Made by a program: the position numbers and the translations under genes | Assembly: GCA_964477445.1 (NCBI GenBank) | Contig: CAYZED010000003.1 | Location: 62,001-126,000, forward strand | Reading direction: 5' to 3' | DNA from: CAYZED01 sp964477445 | GTDB lineage: Bacteria; Bacillota; Clostridia; Lutisporales; Lutisporaceae | DNA: 64,000 bases | Shown here: piece after piece, positions 1-9,466 of the stretch | How positions within the stretch are numbered: the first letter of the stretch is position 1 | How the letters are laid out: each line of letters opens with the position of its first letter | The notes under the pieces: generated by a model | The model's database searches: none | Told to the model about the DNA's origin: nothing | The model's input: the letters and a program-made list of their open reading frames with translations, nothing else

Positions 1-1
1 G

Positions 2-406
2 TTATCTATGGGTGCCGAGGGAGTTTTAATGGCTACGGCGTTTATGGCAACAGTAGAATGCCCTATACATGATAATATTAAGACTTGGATCCAAAAATCA
101 AAAATAACTGATACGATGATTGCTCAAAGATCAATTAGAAATCCAATAAGATGTATAAAAAATAACTACGCTCATATGATACTTGGATACGAATCACGAG
201 GTGCAAATATAGAAACGCTCCTTCCTTTTATTAAGGGAGAAATCGGAAAAAAGGCACTACAAGATGGCGAAATAGACGGTGCAATAATTACATTAGGTCA
301 GTGCGTCGGCTTAATAGATAGAATAATGACGTGTAAAGAACTGATTGAAGGCATGGTTATAGATGCTAAAAGAGAACTGGATAGAACCAATCGTATTTTT
401 GTTTAA
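2..406 (+). CDS. Nitronate monooxygenase, C-terminal part (partial)
   Basis: Only the C-terminal ~134 residues are inside the window; the frame is open through the left edge. The opening LSMGAEGVLMATAFMATVEC matches the FMN-phosphate-binding end of the nitronate monooxygenase / 2-nitropropane dioxygenase TIM barrel, where a G-A-x-G-V-x-M-G-T-x-F segment is followed by an E-C pair. Family members oxidise alkyl nitronates with FMN and O2; related enoyl-ACP reductases (FabK) share this fold, so the exact substrate is open. The stop codon lies 15 bp before the start of the aminotransferase gene, so the two are probably cotranscribed. Confidence 0.75.
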   Translation, partial: LSMGAEGVLMATAFMATVECPIHDNIKTWIQKSKITDTMIAQRSIRNPIRCIKNNYAHMILGYESRGANIETLLPFIKGEIGKKALQDGEIDGAIITLGQCVGLIDRIMTCKELIEGMVIDAKRELDRTNRIFV

Positions 407-421
407 AGGGAGGAATAATCA

Positions 422-1777
422 ATGAATGCTCTGACTTCTGATTTAAGCCATGTTTTTAATCCGATTCTAAAAGGTGACTTCATAAAAATGGTTAGAGGTG
501 AAGGTATATACCTTTATGACGATCAAGGAAACGAGTATCTAGATGCTTCAGGTGGGCCAATTCTAAATAGTTTAGGCTATGGTGTAAAAGAAATGGCTGA
601 AGTATTACATGAGCAAAGTGCTCGTTTGAATTTTGCTTATCGTCTTTATGCGACAACTGACGCTCACGAGAGCGCGTGTCGCTATATATATGAGCTCTCA
701 GATAATTTGTTATACAAAACTTTCTTAGTCTCAGGTGGTACAGAAGGTGTTGAGATGGCTATTAAATTGGCCAAGGTTTTTCACAAAGACAATGGTAGCG
801 CTAAAAAGCATAAAGTCATTGGTACTTGGCTTAGCTATCACGGAATGACTAATGCTGCTCTTTCTTGGGGTGGTAGTCTTCAAAAAAGACAGATATATTC
901 CGAATATATTGATGCCTCCCCGCACATTCCCCCTTCATACTGCTATCGTTGTTGGTATGCAAAAACTCCGAATTGCTGCAATCTTGAGTGTGCAAAAGCC
1001 TTAGAAAACGAGATACTTACTCAAGGCGCGGAGAATGTTTCAGCCTTTATTACCGAACCAATATCAGGAAGTTCCTTGTGTGGAGCCTTTCCTCAAAAAG
1101 ATGGCTACTTCGAGGAAATCAGACGCATTTGTGATAAATATGATGTTTTGCTTATTATTGACGAGGTACTTTCAGGTTTTGGTCGTACTGGAAAATGGTT
1201 TGGCTATCAACATTATAATGTTAAACCGGATATTGTTTGTATGGGTAAAGCTATAAGCGGAGGTTATTTCCCTGCTGGAGGTTTTGGATGTACAAAAAAA
1301 ATATTCGATGTTATTGCCGATAATTCCGGACTCTTTATGGGAGGCTACTCTTGGTCAGGAAATCCAATGGCCGCAGCAGTAATATCCAAAAGTATTGAAT
1401 ATAAAAGAGAGCATAATCTGCTTGAAAACGTTAACACTGTTGGCTCCTACCTCGGAGAGCGCCTTAAATCCTTAATGGATAAACATCCGACTATTGGTGA
1501 TGTTCGTGGCCGCGGACTCCTTTGGGGAATCGAGTTTGTTAAAGACAAAGAAACAAAAGAATGTTTTAAGGCATCTGAACATTACTACATTGATGTAGTA
1601 ACTGCTTGTAAAGATAATAAAATGTTAGTTCAATTTGGCTCTGGCAATGACAAAGGAATTGATGGTGACATGATTTTAATTGGCCCATCATTTATAATAA
1701 CAAAAAATCAAGTTGATGAGCTTGTTGCAAAATTAGACAAATCATTGTGTTCGGTTGAGGCAAAATACAGCAAATGA
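422..1777 (+). CDS. Class III PLP-dependent aminotransferase
   Basis: 451 residues, the usual length for class III (omega/acetylornithine-type) aminotransferases. It shows the G-G-T-E-G phosphate-binding motif near residue 105, IIDEVLSGFGRTG with the PLP-contacting Asp near 240, and the Schiff-base Lys in GKAISGG near residue 275. An unusual Cys-rich patch around residues 173-190 (CYRCWY, CCNLEC) may bind metal or be structural. The start is set by GGGAGG 9 bp upstream. It follows the nitronate monooxygenase gene closely and is followed by a strong terminator. Next to the D-amino-acid island it may transaminate amino acids or omega-amino acids to aldehydes or keto acids; the substrate cannot be told from sequence. 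Confidence 0.9.
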   Translation: MNALTSDLSHVFNPILKGDFIKMVRGEGIYLYDDQGNEYLDASGGPILNSLGYGVKEMAEVLHEQSARLNFAYRLYATTDAHESACRYIYELSDNLLYKTFLVSGGTEGVEMAIKLAKVFHKDNGSAKKHKVIGTWLSYHGMTNAALSWGGSLQKRQIYSEYIDASPHIPPSYCYRCWYAKTPNCCNLECAKALENEILTQGAENVSAFITEPISGSSLCGAFPQKDGYFEEIRRICDKYDVLLIIDEVLSGFGRTGKWFGYQHYNVKPDIVCMGKAISGGYFPAGGFGCTKKIFDVIADNSGLFMGGYSWSGNPMAAAVISKSIEYKREHNLLENVNTVGSYLGERLKSLMDKHPTIGDVRGRGLLWGIEFVKDKETKECFKASEHYYIDVVTACKDNKMLVQFGSGNDKGIDGDMILIGPSFIITKNQVDELVAKLDKSLCSVEAKYSK

Positions 1778-1790
1778 AATTAACTCAAAA

Positions 1791-1840
1791 CAATACGCCG
1801 CTGAGAATCTCAAAATTCCAGCGGCGTATTGTTGTCTTAT
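1791..1840 (+). terminator. Rho-independent terminator
   Basis: A perfect 13-bp stem, CAATACGCCGCTG pairing with CAGCGGCGTATTG (1819-1831), has a 15-nt loop and is followed by TTGTCTTAT. It lies 13 bp after the aminotransferase stop. It also faces the 3' end of the convergent minus-strand operon. Confidence 0.8.
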
Positions 1841-1889
1841 AAGTCTTATTCTGTACTATTGTTTTAGTAATTTGGAATATAAAAATTTC

Positions 1890-2222
1890 TTATTTCACGA
1901 GCCACATTTTTGTTATGAAATTATCATCAGTTTCATATATAACTACCACATGATATATTCCATCTATAACTCCGATTATCTCTTCTTCATCTATAACTTT
2001 ATTTCCAATTTCTATTCTATTTACAATAGTGCAATGAAGGTTAACTGCCTCGAATCGCTGGATATACTTTTCTCTTAACCTGTCCATACCTTTGAAAACA
2101 AGTTCATTTGTATCAAGTATTCTAAATTCAATATCGTCACTATAATACTTTACGAACTCGTCTATATCTCTATTGTTATAGGCTTTTAACTGGCTTTCAA
2201 TAATATTGATTTTTTTATTCAT
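1890..2222 (-). CDS. SnoaL-like / NTF2-like family protein
   Basis: 110-residue protein with the NTF2-like (SnoaL) pattern: an N-terminal helix (IIESQLKAYNNRDIDEFVKYYSDDIEF), a strand pair with a hinge around FKGMDRLREKY, then long beta strands ending in TKMWLVK. Family members are small cone-shaped enzymes or binding proteins; catalytic residues are not conserved enough to assign a reaction. It has an AGGTGA ribosome binding site and is the last gene of the minus-strand island, 42 bp after the serine hydrolase. The role is unknown. Confidence 0.7.
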   Translation of the reverse strand: MNKKINIIESQLKAYNNRDIDEFVKYYSDDIEFRILDTNELVFKGMDRLREKYIQRFEAVNLHCTIVNRIEIGNKVIDEEEIIGVIDGIYHVVVIYETDDNFITKMWLVK

Positions 2223-2264
2223 TCTATTTCACCTCATATTTTTATTAAGTTATTCCTATTTCAC

Positions 2265-3845
2265 CTATACCTTAGTAAATTCAACACCAGCAATTCTCTG
2301 TCCTCCGATAGTAAACCCTACAACCTTATTTTCTAATTTTTTGAAGCTTAAAAATGCTGCTCCCAAAACAAATTTTTCTCCAAATCCTTGTACCAATAGC
2401 TCCTTAAATTCCCCTCTACGCTTAACAACTAATTGATCATCAATAAGTGAGATTTTATAAGTTGATAACAATTCATCACTAAAATAATTCCCAACATATT
2501 CTTTCAATTCATCATGCGTTTTTTTAATTATCTCAACTTTCGAAGCTGTATCTATTATTTCATGACTATCATAAACAGTAACATTTGATTTTCCTTCAAT
2601 CACTCCAAATTCAAGTGTAATTCCACCATCTAAACTAGTAAATCTATTATTGCTGAGAGGGAAAATCTCAAACTCCATGCTAAAAGCATCAATAATAAGC
2701 TGACCTTCCTTCTCCATAATTTGCATTATCCATTTATTCTTATGGCTTTCATAGGTGCCTATCCATTGATTCAATATATCCTTTTCAACAAATAATAGTT
2801 CTGTCTCAATTGAATTTTGATCACTTTCTTTATCAAACATACTATCTGATATCTTATTGATATATGCTGAAGGGGAAATCACATCAATATTGCTTAGGCA
2901 AATTATTGTTAATCGGTCTTCTGGATATCTAACCATTTGCGATCGAAACCCTTGTATTGAACCTGCATGTTCAACTACGCTTCTTTCGCCAACTTTTTTC
3001 ACAAAAAGACCAAAAGCATATTCGATTTTTTCACCATTATCGAGTTGCCCATTTTTGTACATTAGGTTAATGAATTTTTGTCCACCAACTTGCCCTGTAT
3101 AAAAATTATTATCCCATTTAGCCAAGTCCCTTGCGGTTGTAATGATTCCAGTATCTCCACAAGCGTCTGAATTATTTAATAATGTTTTAAAACTTCCATC
3201 AATATTTTTTGTGTAACTAACTGCTCTATTTTTTATAACTCTTGAATGATTATTATCAAACGATGTATCAAGCATTCCCAGCGGTAAAAAAATTCGCTCT
3301 TGTGCAAAAGCATCTATATCTTTGCCCGATACTAACTCGACAATTTTTGCTAATAGAGAATATCCTGCATTACTATATTTAAAATCAGTTCCTGTAGGGA
3401 AATCTAAAGACTTTTGCCTAGAAATCAATGCAATTACATCATCAAGAATTTTGAAATCTTGATTGTTTTGATCCGCTCCTGCATATACGGAAAGAGGAAT
3501 AGTATCTCGTAATCCGCTAGTATGATATACAAGATCTTTGATTTTAATCGGTCTGTTAAAAGATTTAATCTCAGGGAACCACTTTGATATTTGATCATCT
3601 AAATCTAGCCGGCCATCTAATACTAGTAGCGCAATACACGCGGCTGTGAATTGTTTTGTCATAGACGCAATATAAAATTTAGTTTCTAGAGAAATAGGAA
3701 TACCATAATCTAAGTGAGCAATACCATACCCTTTAGCAAACAATTCCTCTCCATCCTTAACAATTAATACAGCACAACCTGGAGTGTGATTAGTGTCCCA
3801 TATTTTAAAAAGACTACTTATTTTTTCCAACTTATTCATTGACAT
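2265..3845 (-). CDS. Serine hydrolase, beta-lactamase / D-aminopeptidase type
   Basis: 526 residues: an N-terminal class C beta-lactamase / penicillin-binding fold (about 1-340) and a C-terminal lipocalin-like beta region. Motif S-x-x-K is SMTK near residue 63, Y-x-N is YSN near 153, and the third motif is HAG near 292. No signal peptide is visible, so it is probably cytoplasmic. This architecture is shared with D-aminopeptidase (DmpB/Dap), D-esterases and EstB-type esterases. The gene overlaps the upstream N-acyl-D-amino-acid deacylase by 10 bp, which implies translational coupling and favours a D-amino-acid peptide or ester substrate over antibiotic resistance. The start has GGAGG 6 bp upstream. 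Confidence 0.85.
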   Translation of the reverse strand: MSMNKLEKISSLFKIWDTNHTPGCAVLIVKDGEELFAKGYGIAHLDYGIPISLETKFYIASMTKQFTAACIALLVLDGRLDLDDQISKWFPEIKSFNRPIKIKDLVYHTSGLRDTIPLSVYAGADQNNQDFKILDDVIALISRQKSLDFPTGTDFKYSNAGYSLLAKIVELVSGKDIDAFAQERIFLPLGMLDTSFDNNHSRVIKNRAVSYTKNIDGSFKTLLNNSDACGDTGIITTARDLAKWDNNFYTGQVGGQKFINLMYKNGQLDNGEKIEYAFGLFVKKVGERSVVEHAGSIQGFRSQMVRYPEDRLTIICLSNIDVISPSAYINKISDSMFDKESDQNSIETELLFVEKDILNQWIGTYESHKNKWIMQIMEKEGQLIIDAFSMEFEIFPLSNNRFTSLDGGITLEFGVIEGKSNVTVYDSHEIIDTASKVEIIKKTHDELKEYVGNYFSDELLSTYKISLIDDQLVVKRRGEFKELLVQGFGEKFVLGAAFLSFKKLENKVVGFTIGGQRIAGVEFTKV

Positions 3846-5440
3846 TGTTTCCCTCCATAATATATGTTTTTTCTAATAATTTCCCCCGCCTTAGCGCCAG
3901 TGTGTTTACCTTCCTTTACCGTCAAAACACCATTAACATATACATTAATAATGCCTTCACATTGTCTATTAGGATTCACTGAATCCGCTCTATCATTTAT
4001 TTTTTCATAATTAAACAAGACAATATCAGCTTTCATTCCCGGTCTAATCATTCCACGATCAAAAATTCCTAACCTATTTGCACCCAAACTCGTCATTTTC
4101 CTAATTGCATCTTCAAGCGTGATAACTTTTTTGTCTCTACAATAGTGCCCAATAATCCTTGGGAATGTTCCAAAACACCTCGGATGCATAGATTCTCCAT
4201 TTTGCTCTGAAATAGCCATCCCGTCAGAACCAATCATTACGTTACTATACTTTAAGATTGTTTCAATATCTCCTTTGTCACAAGTTAAAAAGAAACAACC
4301 TATGCTACCATTTTCCTCGATCAGTAAATCTAACGCTGCATCTACAGGCGATTTACATAAAATATCTGCAATCTGGCAGATGCTTTTTCCTCTGAAACTT
4401 TTATTGTTTTTTATAACAGAGACTACTATTTCTTCCCAACTAATTTCATCTTTTTCGAATTTATCAGAAATTTCTCTCTTAATTTTTTCTCTTATTTCTG
4501 TGTCCTTTAGCCTTAATACTAAATTCTCGTTCCCTCCTTCCAAAGCCCAATCAGGCAGAAAAATTGAAAGTGTAGAGCTCCCAGTGTCATAAGGGTATTG
4601 ATCTAGTGATATATCTATTCCTTCTTCCCTCGTTCTCTTTAATAATGCTATTGTTGCATGTGGCAAAGCTCCCCAATGTTTTTTTGCCATAACCTTATGA
4701 TGAGAAATATGAACCGGAACTTTTGATTTTTTTGCTATTTTAATAAGGTTATTCATTGAACCTAAGACGTCATCTCTTTCGTCTCTCATATGAATTGTAA
4801 AAATCCCACCATACTCCGCTATTACTTTTATTATTTCTGCCAGTTCCTCTTCGTCGGAATAGCACCCTGGCGGATAAATTAGTCCAGCCGAAATTCCAAA
4901 TGCTCCATCTTCCATCGCCTGTTTTGTTAATTCTTGCATTCTTGAAATCTCTAAAGAAGTTAACTTTCTATCCTCAAAACCTGCAACGATTATTCTTATA
5001 GTCCCATGTCCAACAAGTGTTCCGTAGTTTACGCTAGTACCTTTAGATTCAATATAATCAAGAAATTCTTTCATGCTGTTCCATGCAAAAGGTGTTTGAT
5101 CATTTAGAAATTGCGTATATTTTGCTAATAGGTCTTTTTTTTCATTAACTAATGGTGCTGCAGATATTCCACAATGACCACTTATATCTGTCGTAACACC
5201 CTGCAAAACTCTGCTTTCAGCGAGAGGATTTTCGAATAATGTGAAATCTGAATGGGTATGAACGTCAATAAATCCTGGAGTTAATATTAATCCATTCGCA
5301 TCAAAAACCTCTTTAGATTCGAAATCTCTCAAAGCACCAACTTTAACTATTATTCCATCTTTCACTGCTACGTCAGAAAAAAACCATGGATTTCCAGTGC
5401 CATCAACTACTTTTGCATTTTTTATTACTAAATCATACAT
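3836..5440 (-). CDS. N-acyl-D-amino-acid deacylase (D-aminoacylase), copy 1
   Basis: 534-residue amidohydrolase that removes the acyl group from N-acyl-D-amino acids. An N-terminal beta-sandwich segment (MYDLVIKNAKVVDGTG) leads into a TIM barrel with HTHSD near residue 61, the bridging Cys of D-aminoacylases in SGHCG near 88, metal His in ISHHK near 246, and the catalytic Asp in IGSDG near 405. No signal peptide, so it acts inside the cell. It lies 21 bp after an M19 dipeptidase gene and overlaps the serine hydrolase downstream, so the three form one unit. It is one of three paralogues in the window and closest in sequence to copy 2. Confidence 0.92.
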   Translation of the reverse strand: MYDLVIKNAKVVDGTGNPWFFSDVAVKDGIIVKVGALRDFESKEVFDANGLILTPGFIDVHTHSDFTLFENPLAESRVLQGVTTDISGHCGISAAPLVNEKKDLLAKYTQFLNDQTPFAWNSMKEFLDYIESKGTSVNYGTLVGHGTIRIIVAGFEDRKLTSLEISRMQELTKQAMEDGAFGISAGLIYPPGCYSDEEELAEIIKVIAEYGGIFTIHMRDERDDVLGSMNNLIKIAKKSKVPVHISHHKVMAKKHWGALPHATIALLKRTREEGIDISLDQYPYDTGSSTLSIFLPDWALEGGNENLVLRLKDTEIREKIKREISDKFEKDEISWEEIVVSVIKNNKSFRGKSICQIADILCKSPVDAALDLLIEENGSIGCFFLTCDKGDIETILKYSNVMIGSDGMAISEQNGESMHPRCFGTFPRIIGHYCRDKKVITLEDAIRKMTSLGANRLGIFDRGMIRPGMKADIVLFNYEKINDRADSVNPNRQCEGIINVYVNGVLTVKEGKHTGAKAGEIIRKNIYYGGKQCQ

Positions 5441-5461
5441 GTTTTAATACCCCGACTATTC

Positions 5462-6514
5462 TCATTTTAGGATTTTGTTCCAAATATTTATAAAGTTTTG
5501 TCCTAAAACCAAGATTATATCCTCTTCCTTAATCTTTCTCTTCAGCAATTCAGCTGTAATCGCTATCAATCCTTCATGGTTTTCTATTGCGTTGATTTTA
5601 TATGGGCTCTCTTTATACTTAAGGCTATATCTATATACTTCATCACATAAATCTAGTCCAAAACCTACGTGTTCAGCTCCCACTAGGTTAATCATATACT
5701 GAATATGGTCGCACAAAATTCCTACACAGTCCGGTTCATCAAGTTTCATATGGTTTATAGTCTTAACGGCTGCTATTCCAATGACTCCATCTTTATTTGC
5801 GATTGCTTTTATTTGTTCATCTGTGAGATTTCTTTTATTATTTGCAATGTTTCTAACATTTGAATGTGACGCTATAAAAGGATTTTCTGAAAATTTAACT
5901 ACATCTTCAAATCCAACATCATTTAAGTGACTTACATCAACTAACATCCCTAATTCTTTGCATTTTCTCAGAACCTTAACTCCAAACTTTGTTAATCCGC
6001 CCTGATGTCCTTCATCGTCTTTCCCAAAAGTTGAACCATCTGCGGCATGATTTCTTCTACTCCAAGTTAGCCCTACACCTCTAACCCCAATTTCATAAAA
6101 AATAGAAAGAAGCTCAAGTCTATCTTCTATTGGTTCCAATCCTTCAAGCGAAATTATTATTCCAATTTTGTTTTCCGAAATTACTTCACTTAAATCTTTC
6201 TTACTTTTTATAATAACAACATTACCTTCACAGGCTGAAACATCCTCTATTAATCCTGCGATTTGTAGCAAAGCCATTTTAAGTGCCATATCAGGTAAAT
6301 ACATGTCTTCGATAAAAACAGCACACACTACTAAATTAATCCCTGCGTTTTGCCAAGTTTTTAGATAATTATTTTTAATTATTTCCTTTTCACCAACTTG
6401 ATTTCTATCATAAATCTCCATTGGCAAATCAAAATGCGCATCCACAACAGTATGTTTAGAATGAAGTTCTTTTGCCCTATTCATATAGTCTTTACTTATT
6501 TGTTCTTTATTCAA
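5462..6514 (-). CDS. Membrane dipeptidase-like protein (peptidase M19), copy 1
   Basis: 350 residues, full length for the M19 renal-dipeptidase family, which cleaves dipeptides and tolerates a D-residue at the C-terminal position. Metal ligands are visible as H-x-D in VVDAHFDLP near residue 27, Glu in SLEGLEPI, and His in SHLND and ASHSN. No signal peptide or anchor is present despite the family name, so it is probably cytoplasmic. The likely start is a TTG with GGATG about 11 bp upstream; an ATG ten codons later is the alternative. It is the first gene of the dipeptidase/deacylase/serine hydrolase unit and follows a ureohydrolase remnant. Confidence 0.88.
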   Translation of the reverse strand: MNKEQISKDYMNRAKELHSKHTVVDAHFDLPMEIYDRNQVGEKEIIKNNYLKTWQNAGINLVVCAVFIEDMYLPDMALKMALLQIAGLIEDVSACEGNVVIIKSKKDLSEVISENKIGIIISLEGLEPIEDRLELLSIFYEIGVRGVGLTWSRRNHAADGSTFGKDDEGHQGGLTKFGVKVLRKCKELGMLVDVSHLNDVGFEDVVKFSENPFIASHSNVRNIANNKRNLTDEQIKAIANKDGVIGIAAVKTINHMKLDEPDCVGILCDHIQYMINLVGAEHVGFGLDLCDEVYRYSLKYKESPYKINAIENHEGLIAITAELLKRKIKEEDIILVLGQNFINIWNKILK

Positions 6515-6518
6515 CTAT

Positions 6519-6680
6519 TTATTCACATCCTTTTTCAGCCTTTTTCTTTCTTAAATAATGGCCCCAGCATTCTGTTATTATCTTTCTTCCTGCAAAAACC
6601 GATGTCAACGAAGGATCGAGCGAAGGCGCAATTTCTACAACATCAAAATATATAAAATTATATTCATCTTCGTTCTCCTT
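6519..6680 (-). pseudogene. 3' remnant of a ureohydrolase (agmatinase/arginase family)
   Basis: Reading the minus strand directly behind the regulator's stop codon gives about 50 codons ending at TAA (6519-6521). They include FDVVEIAPSLDPSLTSVFAG and a following helix. This matches the C-terminal D-V-V-E-x-x-P-x-x-D segment plus last helix of agmatinase/arginase proteins. No metal-binding core exists upstream, where the regulator gene is intact. It is therefore a deletion remnant of about one sixth of a gene. The assignment rests on one motif, so it is moderately sure. Confidence 0.55.
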
Positions 6681-9361
6681 TAAATTTTTTCTGCCACAAT
6701 CATAGCTTGGATTCTATTTTTTACTCCTAGTTTGTCAAAAATATGGTAAATGTGAGTCTTGACTGTAGAAAGTGATACGTTAAGTTTTTGGGATATATCT
6801 TTATTACTCAGTCCATCTTTAACTAGTTGGAGAATTTCCAATTCTCGTTCTGTTAGACTTTCGATTAATTTCTCTTCATAATATACTGGCATTTCTTCCA
6901 TGTTTGCCAATAACTGTGATGCAAAACTAGAAACAGAGTTTTTTTCAGAAGCAATTTTTTTTAATAATTCTTTATTGTTCTTTAAATCATCAATTATTAT
7001 TCTAAAAAATCCATTCTCATGAGCAATTGATAGCGTTGATTCTAATATTTTTATTGATTCATCTGTTTTTTTCATTTTTGCATATAGTCGAGTTTTTAAA
7101 AGCTCTATTTTTAAATAACTTTTTATTTTACCATTGATCTTTGCATTGTTTTCTAATTTATTTATAAGTTGAAGCATAATCTTTTCATTTGAATTTGAAG
7201 TAATCAACATAACTTCTAACCAAATCATGTATTTCGTCTCTTTTGCAAAATCAATTTCGCCCTCAATATTAAGCCCTATTCGATTAATATTCTCATTTGC
7301 TCTTCTAATATCACCCACGCGTAAATCTCTCTTAATTAACTGCCAGGTAATATAATCTTCTGCCGCGTTATCCTTTAAAACTCTACACATTGCTAGTGCT
7401 TGGTCAAAGGATTTGATAGCATTATCTTTCTGTCCTTCTGCAAAGAAAACATCAGAAAGTTCGAAGTAAGACATCATTTGTACATTACTATATCCACCAT
7501 TTCTTGATAATAGAATTGCCTCTTTTATGTGTTTTTTTCCCAGCTCCATTAGATTCCATTCAATATATATTTTACCCAAATGTAAATTCGCCTGTATCAC
7601 TGGATAAAACAAAGTTTGATATTGATCTCCAGAAGAAATTACCCTTTGGAAGTAGTACTCTGCTTCTCTTAATTTACCTTTTGAAATCAGAATTTGAGCG
7701 AGATCAACCATCTCTTGCATCAAAACTAAATCATCTCCACTTTTTTGGGCGAGACTGATATTTTCTTTATATACCTCTGAAGCCATATCAAATTTATCCT
7801 GCATTCTATATGCATCACCTAACATTGCCAATATTGTAGATCTAATTGAAATGAATTCTAAAGGAAGATTATCTAGTGAATATTTTGCCATTTCTATTGC
7901 TTTTTCTATTTCATTTCTTTGAATCGCAATACCCGCGTATATGGCGGCAATCTCCGCTAAAAGTTCAGGTCTAGTTTTTTCTTTGCTAATTCGTAAACTT
8001 AACATATCAATTTCTTTTATTCCCAATGTATCTAAGGCTTCTCTTAGATATCTAAAGGCTAAGGATATTTCCCCAGAAAACAAATACGCCCAAGCATAAG
8101 TGATGGCAATTTCCGGATGTAACCTTAATACTCTCTCAGGTATTATATTTCTCCAAGTAAAAAGCAACTCCAATTCACCTTTAAAGGACATCTTTTTTAT
8201 CTGCTTGCTTTTGAACAAATAGTCTATTCTTTCATCATCTTCAGAGATAATTGCGTGTTCAACTGCTTTCGTTATTTGATTATTATTCTCATACCAAATA
8301 CTAGCTCTTAAGTGAAGATTCTTTTTTTCATCAGACTTCGATTGTTCAAATTTATATCTGAGCAAATCCAAAAAAAGCGCCTGATATTGATACCAGTTAT
8401 GTTCACTGTCCATAGCTTTAAGAAAAATATTAGATTTTTCAAGTTGCTCAAGCAAAAATTTACTGTCATTGCGATCCGTTACTGCATTACATAAATCAGC
8501 TGACATGTATTCTAGTACTGATGTCGATAGTAGAAATTCTTGAATCTCTCTTGTTTGAAGCTGAAAAACTTCATCGTCAAGATAGTTAATTATGCCTCTA
8601 TTTCTATGTTCAGAATAACCTTCAAGTTGGTCTTCTGTTGTTTGACTTAAATGAAGCACACTCGTAATTAGACGAATTCCCGTTATCCATCCATCTGTTT
8701 TGTTTTGAATTAAATCAATATCCTCAGTCTTTATTTTTTTCTCTAGTATTTTACTAATAAGAAACCTAGTTTCATCAAGCGAAAACCTAACATCTTCAAT
8801 ATTAATTTCGTTTAATTGATTTTGAACTCTCAATTTTGCTATTGATAATTCAGGATAATGTCTTGTAATAATTATTAAATGCAAGGAATCAGGTAAATAA
8901 TTCATAATCCAAGAAAGAATTTGGTGAATTCTATTATTATTTATGAAGTGATAATTATCAATAATCAGTACATGTTTTCCTAAATCATCTAGAATATCAG
9001 GCGCCGAAGAAATCTCGTTAATCAAATTTATCATGGTATTATTTATATCTAATGGAACTGAGCGAAGCAGAGAAAGCGAACTTTCCCCTGTTCCCGGAAA
9101 AATTCTATTTATTGCGCTAATAAAATACAAAAGAAATGTTGATGGCTCATCATCATATCTGTCAAGTGAAAGCCACCCAGCACTGTGTTTGCTTTGATCT
9201 ATCCATTGAGATATCAGTGTTGTCTTCCCGTATCCAGCTGGTGCAGAAATCAAAGTAAGTTTCTTATCAATACTTTTTTCAATCTTATTAATTAAGTCTT
9301 CTCGTATTAACATTTTCTCGTAGAGCGGAGGAATGGAAAGTTTCGCTTCAAGCACTCTCAT
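6680..9361 (-). CDS. MalT-type LuxR family transcriptional regulator (STAND ATPase)
   Basis: 893 residues in the MalT/LAL layout: Walker A in SAPAGYGKTTL near residues 38-48, Walker B-like VLIIDNYHF near 130, a winged-helix region, a long alpha-helical TPR-like sensor (about 400-800), and a C-terminal LuxR helix-turn-helix (TERELEILQLVKDGLSNKDI) in the last 65 residues. Such proteins bind a small inducer and ATP, oligomerise and activate promoters. It lies between alr and the dipeptidase/deacylase unit on the same strand, so it is the best candidate activator of the D-amino-acid/peptide island, perhaps sensing a peptide or D-amino acid. The start has GGGAG 7 bp upstream. Confidence 0.9.
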   Translation of the reverse strand: MRVLEAKLSIPPLYEKMLIREDLINKIEKSIDKKLTLISAPAGYGKTTLISQWIDQSKHSAGWLSLDRYDDEPSTFLLYFISAINRIFPGTGESSLSLLRSVPLDINNTMINLINEISSAPDILDDLGKHVLIIDNYHFINNNRIHQILSWIMNYLPDSLHLIIITRHYPELSIAKLRVQNQLNEINIEDVRFSLDETRFLISKILEKKIKTEDIDLIQNKTDGWITGIRLITSVLHLSQTTEDQLEGYSEHRNRGIINYLDDEVFQLQTREIQEFLLSTSVLEYMSADLCNAVTDRNDSKFLLEQLEKSNIFLKAMDSEHNWYQYQALFLDLLRYKFEQSKSDEKKNLHLRASIWYENNNQITKAVEHAIISEDDERIDYLFKSKQIKKMSFKGELELLFTWRNIIPERVLRLHPEIAITYAWAYLFSGEISLAFRYLREALDTLGIKEIDMLSLRISKEKTRPELLAEIAAIYAGIAIQRNEIEKAIEMAKYSLDNLPLEFISIRSTILAMLGDAYRMQDKFDMASEVYKENISLAQKSGDDLVLMQEMVDLAQILISKGKLREAEYYFQRVISSGDQYQTLFYPVIQANLHLGKIYIEWNLMELGKKHIKEAILLSRNGGYSNVQMMSYFELSDVFFAEGQKDNAIKSFDQALAMCRVLKDNAAEDYITWQLIKRDLRVGDIRRANENINRIGLNIEGEIDFAKETKYMIWLEVMLITSNSNEKIMLQLINKLENNAKINGKIKSYLKIELLKTRLYAKMKKTDESIKILESTLSIAHENGFFRIIIDDLKNNKELLKKIASEKNSVSSFASQLLANMEEMPVYYEEKLIESLTERELEILQLVKDGLSNKDISQKLNVSLSTVKTHIYHIFDKLGVKNRIQAMIVAEKI

Positions 9362-9377
9362 TTATTTATCATCTCCC

Positions 9378-9452
9378 GATCGCTATTATCCATTTTCCTT
9401 TATTGTTACTTTTTTGTACAAATTTTTCAAGCTTTGATTTATCAAACTTCAT
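9378..9452 (-). other. Short open frame between alr and the regulator
   Basis: The 105-bp gap holds a 27-codon frame starting MKFDKSKLEKFVQKSNNKGK and ending just before the regulator's start. It has no convincing ribosome binding site and no recognisable family. It could be a leader peptide or a gene remnant. A TTTGTACAAA palindrome lies inside it. Coordinates are approximate. Confidence 0.2.
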
Positions 9453-9466
9453 TTAATAGCTTTAAA

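Noticed and set aside
2265..3845. Antibiotic-resistance beta-lactamase
   Set aside because: No export signal, a large C-terminal domain, and overlap with a D-aminoacylase gene point to a D-peptide or ester hydrolase.
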